Shown piece by piece: positions 16,923 through 24,147 of a stretch of 24,147 bases of DNA (position 1 is its first letter; each line of letters opens with the position of its first letter). The stretch covers positions 1 through 24,147 of the forward strand of contig CBFFYP010000070.1 in NCBI GenBank assembly GCA_965646165.1. The letters run 5' to 3'. Position numbers and translations under genes: made by a program. The notes under the pieces are model-generated. The model saw nothing but the letters and a program-made list of their open reading frames with translations. It had not been told where the DNA came from and did no database searches. This DNA is from MGBC114844 sp910585855 (GTDB taxonomy: Bacteria; Bacillota; Clostridia; Lachnospirales; Lachnospiraceae).

Positions 16923-17083
16923 GGGGAGGACGCCAAAATCGGAAGGAAGGTCTGTTCCGAGCCCGCTTGCGCTTAGCATTTCCTCGTAGCGGACACTTAG
17001 ACGCTAAAATACAGCGTCTAAGTGCCGACGGGAAATGATGACCCTGCACAGACCTTCCTTCCGATTTTGGCTGTGCATCCCTA
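16923..17083 (-). repeat. Structured repeat copy E, perfect 24-bp arms
   Basis: The arms 16932-16955 and 17048-17071 form a perfect 24-bp inverted repeat (gccaaaatcggaagg...). The central hairpin agacgct/agcgtct is perfect and is enclosed by the cggacactta/taagtgccg stem. The GGGGAGGACGCC end overlaps a TAG at 16921-16923 on the plus strand, although no gene ends there. Confidence 0.93.
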
Positions 17084-17193
17084 CCAGAAAACAGAATTCT
17101 TGTACAGTTTTCTAAATTCATTTCATTATCAATTTAATTATTCTATTACTAAAAACTTTACCATAACAAACAACACTGCTTCTAGACTGATAG

Positions 17194-17295
17194 ATACAAC
17201 TGAAAGCCAAAAAATGTATCTATGTGAGAGTATCACTTCCTGTCAGCACTTCACACTACAACAAAGATTTTACTATTTTTTTTGGTTTAGCGTTC
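17194..17295 (+). repeat. Decayed, internally deleted copy of the structured repeat
   Basis: The left part acaactgaaagccaaaa, then tatcacttcctgtcagcactt, parallels the left half of copies D and F with many substitutions. It ends in ttggtttagcgttc, a degraded version of ttggctttcggcgtcc. The central hairpin and most of the right half are missing. It indicates that the family has been in this gap for some time. Confidence 0.65.
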
Positions 17296-17321
17296 AAAGT
17301 ACACTACTACTTCTCCGGTTT

Positions 17322-17480
17322 GGAGTAAACAGCCGAAAGCCAAAGGGAGTGCTATGCAGGGTCATCATTTCCCGTCGGCACTTAGACGCTGTATTTTAGC
17401 GTCTTAGTGTCCGCTACGAGGAAATGCTAAGCGCAAGCGGGCCCGAAATAGCACTCCCTTTGGCTTTCGGCGTCCTCCCC
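17322..17480 (+). repeat. Structured repeat copy F at the 3' end of bglP, perfect 24-bp arms
   Basis: The arms 17332-17355 and 17448-17471 are a perfect 24-bp inverted repeat (gccgaaagccaaaggg...). Inside is the enclosed stem catttccc/gaggaaatg with the central hairpin agacgct/agcgtct. The GGGGGAGGACGCC end touches the bglP TAG (17481-17483) with no base in between. Confidence 0.94.
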
Positions 17481-19379
17481 CTAACAAATTACTTTCATAA
17501 CTGTTTCTTTTGTCTGAACTCCTTTTTCTCCCTCTGCAATAACATCTGCATAATCTGCACTATTTGTCACTATCACAGGAGTAACAATCTCATATCCTGC
17601 CTTCTGAATTCCTTTTAGATCCACCTTTAACACAGGTGTTCCTACTTTGACTTTATCTCCATCTTTTACCAATGCTTCAAAATACTGTCCGTTTAAATTT
17701 ACGGTATCCAATCCGACATGCACCAATACCTCTGCACCTTCTTCCGATAAAAATCCAATCGCATGTTTTGTATCAAATACCATCTGTATCGTTCCGTTTA
17801 TAGGAGATACGATTGTACCATCTTCTGGTATTACCGCAACTCCTTTTCCCATAATCTCTTGCGCAAAAGTCGGATCGCTTACTTTTGAAATAGAAATCAA
17901 TTTTCCTTTTGCCGGAGAACAAATCTTAATTGAACCTGTCTTTTGTACAGGTTTTTCATTTGATACTTCACTTTTTACTGCCACAGGTGCAACAGTTGTG
18001 CTTTGTTGTTCTTCTTTATCTTTATATAATACATAGCTGGCTGCAAAAGATACTACAAATGCAATCGCTGCCCCCACACAAGCATTGATTAAATCCGTAA
18101 ATCCGTTTCCGCCAATATAACCCGGAAGAGTCATCAATCCCGGTGAACCTCCGGCATAATTCTTTACTTTAAATAAACCCATATATAAACCGCCTACTGC
18201 ACCGCCGATACATGCAGAAATCAGCGGAGTTTTAAAGCGCATATTTACACCATACAGTGCAGGCTCTGTAATACCACATACAGCAGTAATACCAGCAGAA
18301 GTAGCCAACTGTTTAATTTCCTGTGATTTTGTCTTTACTGCAACGGCAAAAGTAGCAGCTCCCTGTGCAACATTAGAAGATAAATTTGCCGGATATACAA
18401 TCGTATCATATCCTGTTGTCATACGATTATTGATACCGATAGGAATAATACCATAGTGTGTTCCGGTCATAACCAATAACGGGAACGTTCCTCCTAATAC
18501 CAACGGAACTAACCAGCTTACATAGGTGTTTAATAGATTTACACCATTTGCAATCCAGCTTGCAACAATATATCCAATCGGTCCTAATACCCATAATGTT
18601 ACCGCACCAGAAACTAATATAGTCAGCAATGGTTTAATAAAAAATTTAATTGCTTTTGGTGATACTCTGTCTGCAATTGGCTCTACTATTGACATAAACC
18701 AAACCGACAGGATAATCGGAATAACGGAAGAAGAGTAACTTGCGTTATAGATTGGAATAAAAAATAAACGAATCGCTTCTCCTGATTCCTTAGATGCCGC
18801 TACCATATTTACAAAATTTGGATGCAGCAAAATTCCGCCTAACATCATAGCCAAATATTGATTACAATTAAATTTTTTTGCAGCAGAACTGGCTAACAAA
18901 ATCGGCAAAAAGTAAAATGCCGCATCTGCCATAAAGTTAATAACCTGATAGGTATCATTACTGGTACTTACTAATTTAAATGCTGTCAATACAGCAAGTA
19001 CTGCTTTCAACATTCCGGCTGCAGTAATAGCAGGCAAAATCGGAGTAAAAATACCCGTAATGGTAGCGATAAATCGTTCTCCTATACTTTTCTTTTCTTC
19101 TGGTTCACTCCCTTTTCCAGAACTTGCTTTTGTTAAGTCACATACCTCTGCGATTGGCTTGTATACATGATTGACATCATTTCCAATAATAATCTGATAC
19201 TGTCCTCCATTTTTTACAACTCCCAATACACCCGCCGTACTTTTTAATACCTCTGTCTGTGCTTTTGAGTCATCTTTCAGAATAAAGCGAAGACGAGTAG
19301 CACAATGTGTGAGTCCGGTAACATTTTCCTTACCGCCTACCAGTTCTAATATTTTGGTACCCAACTCTTGATAATTCAT
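17481..19379 (-). CDS. bglP: Beta-glucoside PTS permease, EIIBCA
   Basis: The product is 632 aa with the classic B-C-A order. AAGGAGG lies 7 nt before the ATG. EIIB covers residues 1-85 with phospho-cysteine C26 in GLTHCATRLRF. EIIC covers about 105-460 with multiple membrane spans (IGERFIATITGIFTPILPAI, AGITAVCGITEPALYGVN). EIIA covers about 485-632 with H539 (DTKHAIG) and the phospho-acceptor H554 (VHVGLDTV). It imports and phosphorylates beta-glucosides using phosphate from HPr, and phosphorylates LicT when idle. It lies 51 nt behind licT and is controlled by the RAT/terminator ahead of licT. Its stop abuts repeat F. Confidence 0.96.
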   Translation of the reverse strand: MNYQELGTKILELVGGKENVTGLTHCATRLRFILKDDSKAQTEVLKSTAGVLGVVKNGGQYQIIIGNDVNHVYKPIAEVCDLTKASSGKGSEPEEKKSIGERFIATITGIFTPILPAITAAGMLKAVLAVLTAFKLVSTSNDTYQVINFMADAAFYFLPILLASSAAKKFNCNQYLAMMLGGILLHPNFVNMVAASKESGEAIRLFFIPIYNASYSSSVIPIILSVWFMSIVEPIADRVSPKAIKFFIKPLLTILVSGAVTLWVLGPIGYIVASWIANGVNLLNTYVSWLVPLVLGGTFPLLVMTGTHYGIIPIGINNRMTTGYDTIVYPANLSSNVAQGAATFAVAVKTKSQEIKQLATSAGITAVCGITEPALYGVNMRFKTPLISACIGGAVGGLYMGLFKVKNYAGGSPGLMTLPGYIGGNGFTDLINACVGAAIAFVVSFAASYVLYKDKEEQQSTTVAPVAVKSEVSNEKPVQKTGSIKICSPAKGKLISISKVSDPTFAQEIMGKGVAVIPEDGTIVSPINGTIQMVFDTKHAIGFLSEEGAEVLVHVGLDTVNLNGQYFEALVKDGDKVKVGTPVLKVDLKGIQKAGYEIVTPVIVTNSADYADVIAEGEKGVQTKETVMKVIC

Positions 19380-19430
19380 ACCGTTTCCTCCTTATACATT
19401 TTTTTATGACACTTCTTCTGCAATATATAA

Positions 19431-20264
19431 TTACTTTGTAGTAATTCGATGGATATGGATAGTCAAATACATCATCTCGTCGTTTGTCAAAAGTATTCCA
19501 TACTCTTTTCGGATATATTCATAAACTTTCATCACACAGGCAAATGCCTTTTTATACTGATTTTTAATTGCTGTGAAAAAGGCTTCATCTCCGTCGTCAA
19601 TCTCCTGATCCGCAAAAACACGCTTTAGAAAGAATTTTAAATGGGTAATAAAACGCTCATAATGAATCGAATTTTCGTTTAACTCCACATTAAAATGGTA
19701 TTTTACAATATTTACAATATTTTGAATCATTTTCATCATTTCCTGCGTTTGTCCAATTCCAATGGAATCCATCCCGGCATTGACAAAATGCAGAGCAATA
19801 AAGCCTGCCTCATCAATCGGAAGCTGAATACCAATACGCTTATAAATCATCTGCAATGCTTCCACACCAATCAAATATTCATGATTATAAAAACGTTTTA
19901 TCTCCAGTAATAATGCATTTTTAATTAAAATATTTTTTTCCATTCTTTCTAACGCAAAACTAATATGATCACATAGGGTCAAATAAATATTGCTGCTTAA
20001 AGGCTTTCCCAAAGAAACACTTGCATAATCTACAATTTCATTGGTAAGCTGAATATACTCTAACGGCATTTTAGACAGAATCTCTCCTAATTGATCGTAT
20101 TCTTTGCGGTCATTCATCGTATAAATTTTTTCAATTTTTGCCTTATCAATCGGCTCTCCGACAGCTTTTTTAAATCCCAGTCCGCATCCCATCACCAGAA
20201 TTTCCTGTCCCTTTTCATTTTTTGACCGAACAAGATTATTATTGATAACTTTTTCAACTAACAA
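19431..20264 (-). CDS. licT: LicT/BglG-family transcriptional antiterminator (TTG start)
   Basis: The product is 277 aa. The start is TTG at 20262-20264, with GGAGG 9 nt upstream; no ATG with a site fits. Residues 1-56 form the CAT RNA-binding domain (NNNLVRSKNEKGQEILVMG, GLGFKK). Two PRD domains follow with the four regulatory histidines at H100, H159, H208 and H270, almost the same numbering as Bacillus LicT. HPr and the EII permease phosphorylate such histidines to activate or inactivate the dimer. It binds a RAT RNA hairpin to block a terminator, and a matching RAT site lies just upstream, so it controls its own operon with bglP. Confidence 0.96.
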   Translation of the reverse strand: MLVEKVINNNLVRSKNEKGQEILVMGCGLGFKKAVGEPIDKAKIEKIYTMNDRKEYDQLGEILSKMPLEYIQLTNEIVDYASVSLGKPLSSNIYLTLCDHISFALERMEKNILIKNALLLEIKRFYNHEYLIGVEALQMIYKRIGIQLPIDEAGFIALHFVNAGMDSIGIGQTQEMMKMIQNIVNIVKYHFNVELNENSIHYERFITHLKFFLKRVFADQEIDDGDEAFFTAIKNQYKKAFACVMKVYEYIRKEYGILLTNDEMMYLTIHIHRITTK

Positions 20265-20295
20265 GGCTACCTACCTCCATCTAAGAAATTAATAT

Positions 20296-20353
20296 AAAAA
20301 AAGCCATATTAATTCCCACTACGCAAAATTGCCAGTGTACAAATTAGTATAGC
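20296..20353 (-). terminator. Intrinsic terminator overlapping the RAT site ahead of licT
   Basis: On the minus strand the 5' arm (20342-20353, GCTATACTAATT) pairs with the 3' arm (20303-20314, AATTAATATGGC) with one mismatch and one G-U. An inner stem (CACT/AGTG) extends it. Seven T follow at 20296-20302. The 5' arm shares its first 8 bases with the RAT, so the two structures exclude each other. Confidence 0.85.
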
Positions 20354-20373
20354 CTGCATTACCAGTAACAATC
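20346..20373 (-). promoter_or_regulatory. RAT antiterminator (LicT binding site)
   Basis: Read on the minus strand, this has the BglG/LicT RAT core GATTGTTACTG, then GTAATGCAGG. It lies directly downstream of the promoter and overlaps the 5' arm of the terminator. LicT bound here would stabilise the RAT hairpin and allow read-through into licT and bglP when beta-glucosides are present. Confidence 0.9.
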
Positions 20374-20390
20374 TTTTTTATACAGTTCAT

Positions 20391-20419
20391 ATTCTAGCAT
20401 ATGATATAAAAATTGTCAA
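20391..20419 (-). promoter_or_regulatory. Sigma-A promoter of the licT-bglP operon
   Basis: On the minus strand a perfect TTGACA (20414-20419), 17 nt, then TAGAAT (20391-20396), with an extended TG one base before the -10. This is the strongest promoter match in the window. Transcription would start about 10 nt ahead of the RAT, as in other LicT-controlled operons. Confidence 0.85.
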
Positions 20420-20752
20420 TAGTTTTATTTTTTTCTTGTCTAATTTTTTCTCTTCCTTTTTTTTCTTATTTTTTAATTATATAATTTTACCAAATTCTAT
20501 GATTCTTTTATCTAAATAATATTACAAACTAATTAATATCTCTTTATTATATGCAAACCTAAGTATACTATATAATTCTTTCTGGATATTTTTTCCAAAC
20601 TACAATATAAAATGAGTTTATATATACCAGAATCCAGAAGTGAAACAGAGATCAATTTATCTTTTATCGATCTCTGTTTCATCCCTATATTCCTATTTTT
20701 TAAGCAGCAATCTTCAAAACTTCTGCTCATTTATATTATAAAAAATAAGAAA
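20420..20752. other. AT-rich gap between the licT promoter and the transglutaminase gene
   Basis: No gene was seen. The only clear structure is a perfect 13-bp stem-loop at 20641-20681 that lies downstream of the transglutaminase gene. Confidence 0.6.
20641..20681. terminator. Perfect 13-bp stem-loop downstream of the transglutaminase gene
   Basis: TGAAACAGAGATC (20641-20653) pairs perfectly with GATCTCTGTTTCA (20669-20681) across a 15-nt loop. It lies about 72 nt after the stop codon. There is no T-run directly after the stem on the minus strand, so termination is plausible but unproven. It could also protect the mRNA end. Confidence 0.5.
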
Positions 20753-23620
20753 TTAATTTTTGCGAATTTTACCTTCTTCCCATTCTCCATTTTTATTTAT
20801 ATAATAATCGTCAATCCAGCTATCTGTAACCATCTTCCCTTTTGTCCCATTAGAAATTGGGTTAAAATAATACCATTTTTTATTAATTAATTTCCACCCG
20901 GTTTGCATACCAGCATTGATATCAATAAAATACCAACTATTTATTGCAGGATCAAATATCCAATTTTCATTTACATATCCATCTTTTCCAAAGCTGTACC
21001 ATGAACCATTAATCATTTCCCAATGTAATGTTTCTGTTGAATTTGCTGCTGCATATTCACCATTAGCAAACTCTAACCACCAGCCTGTATGATCTTTTTT
21101 CCATTCTGAATAACCGCTTCCTTCACCTGTTATAATTCCACGTTCTGTACTGATAAATCCTTTCTTTGCACTATAATCAATAACTTCACTTTCTTTTATT
21201 GGTGCTGGTATTATACTATTCACAGGTGCATAAAAAGATAAACTTTGTGTTATCGTAACTTTAACAGAATTTCCATTACTTGTTGTTGTAGTCATTGTTG
21301 TCGTTCCAATCGGTTCGGATGGCTGTATTATAATATTATTAGATGATAAATATGTATTGTTGTCATCGTCGTCATCATCATCGTCATCATAGCTTGGTAC
21401 TGTTTCTTTTTCTGTTGTAGTTTCTTCTGGAGTTGTACTTTCTTCTGGAGGAGTTTCTTCTTCTGCTGTAGTTTCCTCTGGAGGAGTGCTTTCTTCTGGA
21501 GGGGTTTCTTTCTCTGTTGTCGTTTCTTTTGGAGTTGTACTTTCTTCAGAAGAACTTTCTTTTTCTGTCGTAGTTTCTTCTGTACTTATAGGGATTGTTT
21601 CTCCTCGCTTTACCAAAACCCCACAATCCAAGCAATAAGTATCACCTGTATATCCTTCTTTTGTATTAGTTGCCTCTACTTTATTTCGAATTTCTGTATG
21701 TAAATGTCCTGTTGCAGCTATTGTTGTTCCTTTTTCTATCAACGTTCCACAATCTGAGCAATAAGTATCGCCTGTATATCCCTCTTCTGTACAGGTTGCC
21801 TCTACTTTATTTCTAATTTCTGTATGTAAATGTCCTGTTGCAGCTATTATTGTTCCTTCCTTTATCAAAGTTCCACAGTCCGAACAATAAGTATCGCCTG
21901 TATATCCCTCTTCTGTACAAGTTGCCTCCACTTTATTTTTAATTTCTGTATTTATATGTGTGGTTTCAATTTCCCATTGTGCATACAACGTCAAGATTTT
22001 ATCATTATCATCAGATTTATAACTAATGGTGTCTTGATCTGCATAATCTGTTCCTGTTCCGTCTGCTTCTGTATTCCATCCTTTAAATACATATCCTCTT
22101 TTTGTAAATAAGTTTGCAGATAAAGTATATTCTCGATTTGGTCTAATTAAAATCATATTCTCCATACTTCCCTCTGCACCATTTCCGTTAAAAATAATCT
22201 GATGCGAATCCAATTCTACTGTATATATCTTCCCTGAAACATTTGGATCTTCTGCCAAAATATATTGTATCTCACCAGATTGTGTTATATTCATACCATA
22301 AATATAACCCTTTTGTTTCTGTTCGTCGGATAATGTAAAAAGAGTATTACTTGTTTTTGATTTTATATCAAACTCATAAATTTTATCTGTACCAGAATAA
22401 TATAAGTATCCGTCTAAAGCACCCAATCCAATATATTTTCCAGTCCAATATCCACTTCCATCCATCACAGACCAAACATCTGTAATTTCCTGAATGGTTT
22501 CACCGGAAATAAAATCCATTTCATCGTAAGTATATTTTTTTATACTGTCTGTACCATCAAATCCATACCAGACACCCTCTATATATTCAAATCCTGTATC
22601 TATCAAATTCCAAAAGTAATCATCATATCTGGCTTCTGCTGCAGCTGCTTCTGGTATACCACCAGTAATCTGCCAATCTTCTTCCTTCAAATGTTTTCCT
22701 TCCTGCGATTTAAAATAATTAGTACTCTTCATAAGATACTGATGTCTTGCCCTTCCTATACGATCCTCTACTGGATCATTCCAAGTTACATCTGTATGGT
22801 AATACGAACCATCAATTTCTACAAGATTCCAAGCATGATCCAAGGAAGAACTACTTACAATTTCACAGGACAAACCTAACTGCTGTGCCAACTCCCGAAA
22901 AGCAAGTGCATATCCCGAACAAACAGATAAATGTTCAACAAGTGCATTATATGCATTGTGACCGCCTCCATAAACACAACTGCGTGCTAAATAATCATTA
23001 ATAAAAAGCACCTTTTCCATATCACTCCATGAAGGATCGGCATTACTCTTAAACTGTGCAACCACAGCATCATATTTTTCCAACCTGCTTTTTATTTCTG
23101 CTACATCTAGCTCTTCATAAGAAGGTGTAACACTAATAATAAACTGATCACTATCATAACTATAACTATACCCACCAGTTACATAAAAATATCTTGGATT
23201 TTGATTTATCGTTTCTTTATAAATCGTTTTCAATTCCTCGCTTGTAATTTTAAATTCTGTAAGATCACATATTTTCGAAACAGAATCCCATGCTGTAAGT
23301 AATTTGTTTTGAATCTGCTTTTTCGTTTCATCATCTGTAATGGATAAAAGCATGATCCCCCCCTCATTTGGAGAATCTGCTGTTGATGGAAATCCGCCTT
23401 CTTGAATAATCTGATCCGACAAATCCACATACTCTACATTATTGATATCTGCTGTTTTATTTACTACAGCAGAACCGCTTGGAACAATAGGATAAATAGT
23501 ACTTACATGGGTATCTGTTGGCTCATTCCCCGCAACAGCCTTTACTGGATAGATGCCCGCAGTTATACTTGACAGACTAATCGTCATTGCAAGAGTCACT
23601 GCAATAAGTTTTCTTTTCAT
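20753..23620 (-). CDS. Secreted transglutaminase-like protein with InlB-type, Cys-rich and wall-binding repeats
   Basis: The product is 955 aa. The ATG at 23620 (MKRKLIAVTLAMTISLSS) has AAGGAG 9 nt upstream and begins a signal peptide of about 30 residues. A transglutaminase-like core shows the triad C234 (SVCSGYALAF), H262 (LDHAWNLVEI) and D277 (YYHTDVTW). An InlB/Listeria-Bacteroides repeat lies at about 473-550 (FNGNGAEG, GYVFKGWNTEADGTG, LYAQWE). Three 42-residue units with CSDCG pairs follow (about 555-680), then a Thr/Glu/Pro linker, nine Asp (745-753), and C-terminal Trp/Tyr/Gly repeats of the choline/glucan-binding type (about 838-950: GWWLEFANGEY, GSWYSFGKDGYV, TGWKLINKKWYYFN). It is likely exported and attached non-covalently to the envelope. 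Members of the family act as protein crosslinkers or cysteine peptidases; which applies here cannot be told. Confidence 0.9.
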   Translation of the reverse strand: MKRKLIAVTLAMTISLSSITAGIYPVKAVAGNEPTDTHVSTIYPIVPSGSAVVNKTADINNVEYVDLSDQIIQEGGFPSTADSPNEGGIMLLSITDDETKKQIQNKLLTAWDSVSKICDLTEFKITSEELKTIYKETINQNPRYFYVTGGYSYSYDSDQFIISVTPSYEELDVAEIKSRLEKYDAVVAQFKSNADPSWSDMEKVLFINDYLARSCVYGGGHNAYNALVEHLSVCSGYALAFRELAQQLGLSCEIVSSSSLDHAWNLVEIDGSYYHTDVTWNDPVEDRIGRARHQYLMKSTNYFKSQEGKHLKEEDWQITGGIPEAAAAEARYDDYFWNLIDTGFEYIEGVWYGFDGTDSIKKYTYDEMDFISGETIQEITDVWSVMDGSGYWTGKYIGLGALDGYLYYSGTDKIYEFDIKSKTSNTLFTLSDEQKQKGYIYGMNITQSGEIQYILAEDPNVSGKIYTVELDSHQIIFNGNGAEGSMENMILIRPNREYTLSANLFTKRGYVFKGWNTEADGTGTDYADQDTISYKSDDNDKILTLYAQWEIETTHINTEIKNKVEATCTEEGYTGDTYCSDCGTLIKEGTIIAATGHLHTEIRNKVEATCTEEGYTGDTYCSDCGTLIEKGTTIAATGHLHTEIRNKVEATNTKEGYTGDTYCLDCGVLVKRGETIPISTEETTTEKESSSEESTTPKETTTEKETPPEESTPPEETTAEEETPPEESTTPEETTTEKETVPSYDDDDDDDDDNNTYLSSNNIIIQPSEPIGTTTMTTTTSNGNSVKVTITQSLSFYAPVNSIIPAPIKESEVIDYSAKKGFISTERGIITGEGSGYSEWKKDHTGWWLEFANGEYAAANSTETLHWEMINGSWYSFGKDGYVNENWIFDPAINSWYFIDINAGMQTGWKLINKKWYYFNPISNGTKGKMVTDSWIDDYYINKNGEWEEGKIRKN
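21362..21388 (-). repeat. Poly-aspartate tract (nine Asp codons)
   Basis: Nine consecutive Asp codons, mixed GAT and GAC, follow the Thr/Glu/Pro linker in the transglutaminase protein. The trinucleotide run is a likely site of slippage length variation. An acidic run on the outside of the cell could bind calcium. Confidence 0.85.
21581..21958 (-). repeat. Three 42-residue repeats with CxxC pairs in the transglutaminase protein
   Basis: Each unit reads approximately HTEIRNKVEATCTEEGYTG then DTYCSDCG. The first and second units are nearly identical at DNA level, while the third has lost one Cys (ATNTKEG) and reads CLDCG. The close DNA identity suggests recent duplication or continuing recombination. 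The paired Cys could be disulfide-linked or bind zinc. Confidence 0.9.
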
Positions 23621-23720
23621 ATTTTTATACTCCTTATAATAATGGTGCAATCACTAAGAAAGCATAAACAAATAAATCTATACCTATCTTAGAAATGCAG
23701 GTTAATAGTTACCCAATTTA

Positions 23721-23729
23721 ATTATACCA
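23721..23729 (-). promoter_or_regulatory. Extended -10 promoter candidate proximal to the transglutaminase gene
   Basis: On the minus strand TG, one base, then a perfect TATAAT lies about 100 nt before the start codon. The -35 region is weak. Confidence 0.4.
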
Positions 23730-23802
23730 AAATTATATCGTTCCCAAAATAATATCAATCTATTTTTATAAATTTATATAGCAATAATCTTTATAAGTTT
23801 AT

Positions 23803-23831
23803 AGTTTACTCTTTTCAAATTTCTTTGTCAA
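23803..23831 (-). promoter_or_regulatory. Distal sigma-A promoter candidate of the transglutaminase gene
   Basis: On the minus strand a perfect TTGACA (23826-23831), 17 nt, then TAAACT (23803-23808). It would give a leader of roughly 175 nt. Confidence 0.45.
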
Positions 23832-24040
23832 GAAAATTTGTACTGATCTGCAATTAGGCTTTTATTAAAACCATATAATATTAGATTAATTGTATATACA
23901 ATTCCAGAAAAAAATTAACGAAATAGAAAGTATACTTTATATCTAACCTTTGTATTATGTCAACTAACTTTCAATAAATTTATACAATTTAACCCAAAAG
24001 CCTAATTGAAGTAAGGTATCTTCCATAAGTCTTTTGAATA

Positions 24041-24147
24041 GAGGACGCCAGATTCGAAAACGGTGGACCGCCTGCTGTTCCACGTTTCCAAAAAGTAAGA
24101 AGTTCTAAGACTTCTGCAGTTCCATGCATCCAACCGACCAGACCGGA
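24041..24147 (+). repeat. Possible diverged relative of the structured repeat, cut by the window end
   Basis: It begins AATAGAGGACGCC, the same TAG-plus-GGACGCC end seen in the main family. A hairpin follows near once: gaaaacggtgga pairs with tccacgtttcc around an 11-nt loop, and a second hairpin agaagt/acttct follows. The remaining sequence is not similar to copies A-F. The far end lies outside the window. Confidence 0.4.

Larger units (their letters stand above)
16840..17480. other. Repeat-loaded gap between bglP and bglA
   Basis: This 641-bp gap contains copy E (16923-17083), a decayed copy (17194-17295) and copy F (17322-17480). E and F are in opposite orientations. No RAT-like antiterminator sequence was seen here. 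A TATAAT right before bglA (16861-16866) is too close to the ribosome binding site to be a likely promoter. No protein gene is supported. Confidence 0.7.
23621..24040. other. Upstream region of the transglutaminase gene
   Basis: No gene was seen. The stretch is AT-rich and contains two promoter candidates reading toward the transglutaminase gene. Confidence 0.6.

Noticed and set aside
16867..17121. Minus-strand open frame of 84 codons over copy E, similar to one at 12553-12873 over copy C
   Set aside because: The two share the peptide QGHHFPSALRRCILAS only because both read through the same structured repeat. There is no ribosome binding site and no conservation outside the repeat, so they are spurious.
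17022..17399. Plus-strand open frame of 125 codons spanning copies E and F
   Set aside because: It is built from repeat sequence and AT-rich spacer, with no start signal or recognisable domain.

Overview
This window looks like chromosomal DNA of a low-GC Firmicute, most likely a gut Clostridia member of the Lachnospiraceae type. That is inferred from AT-rich intergenic DNA, strong AGGAGG-like ribosome binding sites, a LicT/BglP/BglA phospho-beta-glucoside system, a split LacL/LacM beta-galactosidase, a DUF4179-type anti-sigma factor, and a secreted transglutaminase protein with wall-binding repeats. No rRNA, tRNA, CRISPR array, phage gene or transposase was seen.

Layout. (1) 215-4082, plus strand: an apparent operon of a FAD oxidoreductase with a C-terminal Rieske centre, a YyaL-type thioredoxin-fold protein and an unrecognised 157-residue protein. 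(2) 4191-5712, minus strand: an ECF sigma factor translationally coupled to its membrane anti-sigma factor, with an ECF-like promoter upstream. (3) 5992-6909, plus strand: a secreted protein made of nine 26-residue Cys/Asp repeats, followed by an intrinsic terminator. (4) 7163-7742: a decayed ABC-transporter ATPase. (5) 7763-12489, minus strand: lacL, lacM and a GH51 arabinofuranosidase, suited to cytoplasmic breakdown of galactosides and arabinosides. (6) 13263-20264, minus strand: licT, bglP, bglA, ptsH and ptsI. An excellent sigma-A promoter, a RAT antiterminator site and an overlapping terminator precede licT, so the beta-glucoside PTS genes are substrate-induced by antitermination. The general PTS genes ptsH and ptsI follow with their own promoter, putting sugar-specific and general phosphotransfer genes side by side. 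(7) 20753-23620, minus strand: a large secreted multidomain transglutaminase protein.

The most unusual structure is not a protein. A family of roughly 160-bp structured repeats occurs in six recognisable copies, one decayed copy and one possible relative cut by the window edge. Each copy is closed by an inverted repeat of about 24 bp. The arm sequence differs between copies but still pairs within each copy, and the central hairpin shows compensatory changes between copies. The GGACGC end sits directly on gene stop codons in five cases. One short copy fills the entire gap between two convergent genes and carries the stop-proximal end on both sides. This could be a non-autonomous mobile element, a structured RNA, or a 3'-end/terminator module.
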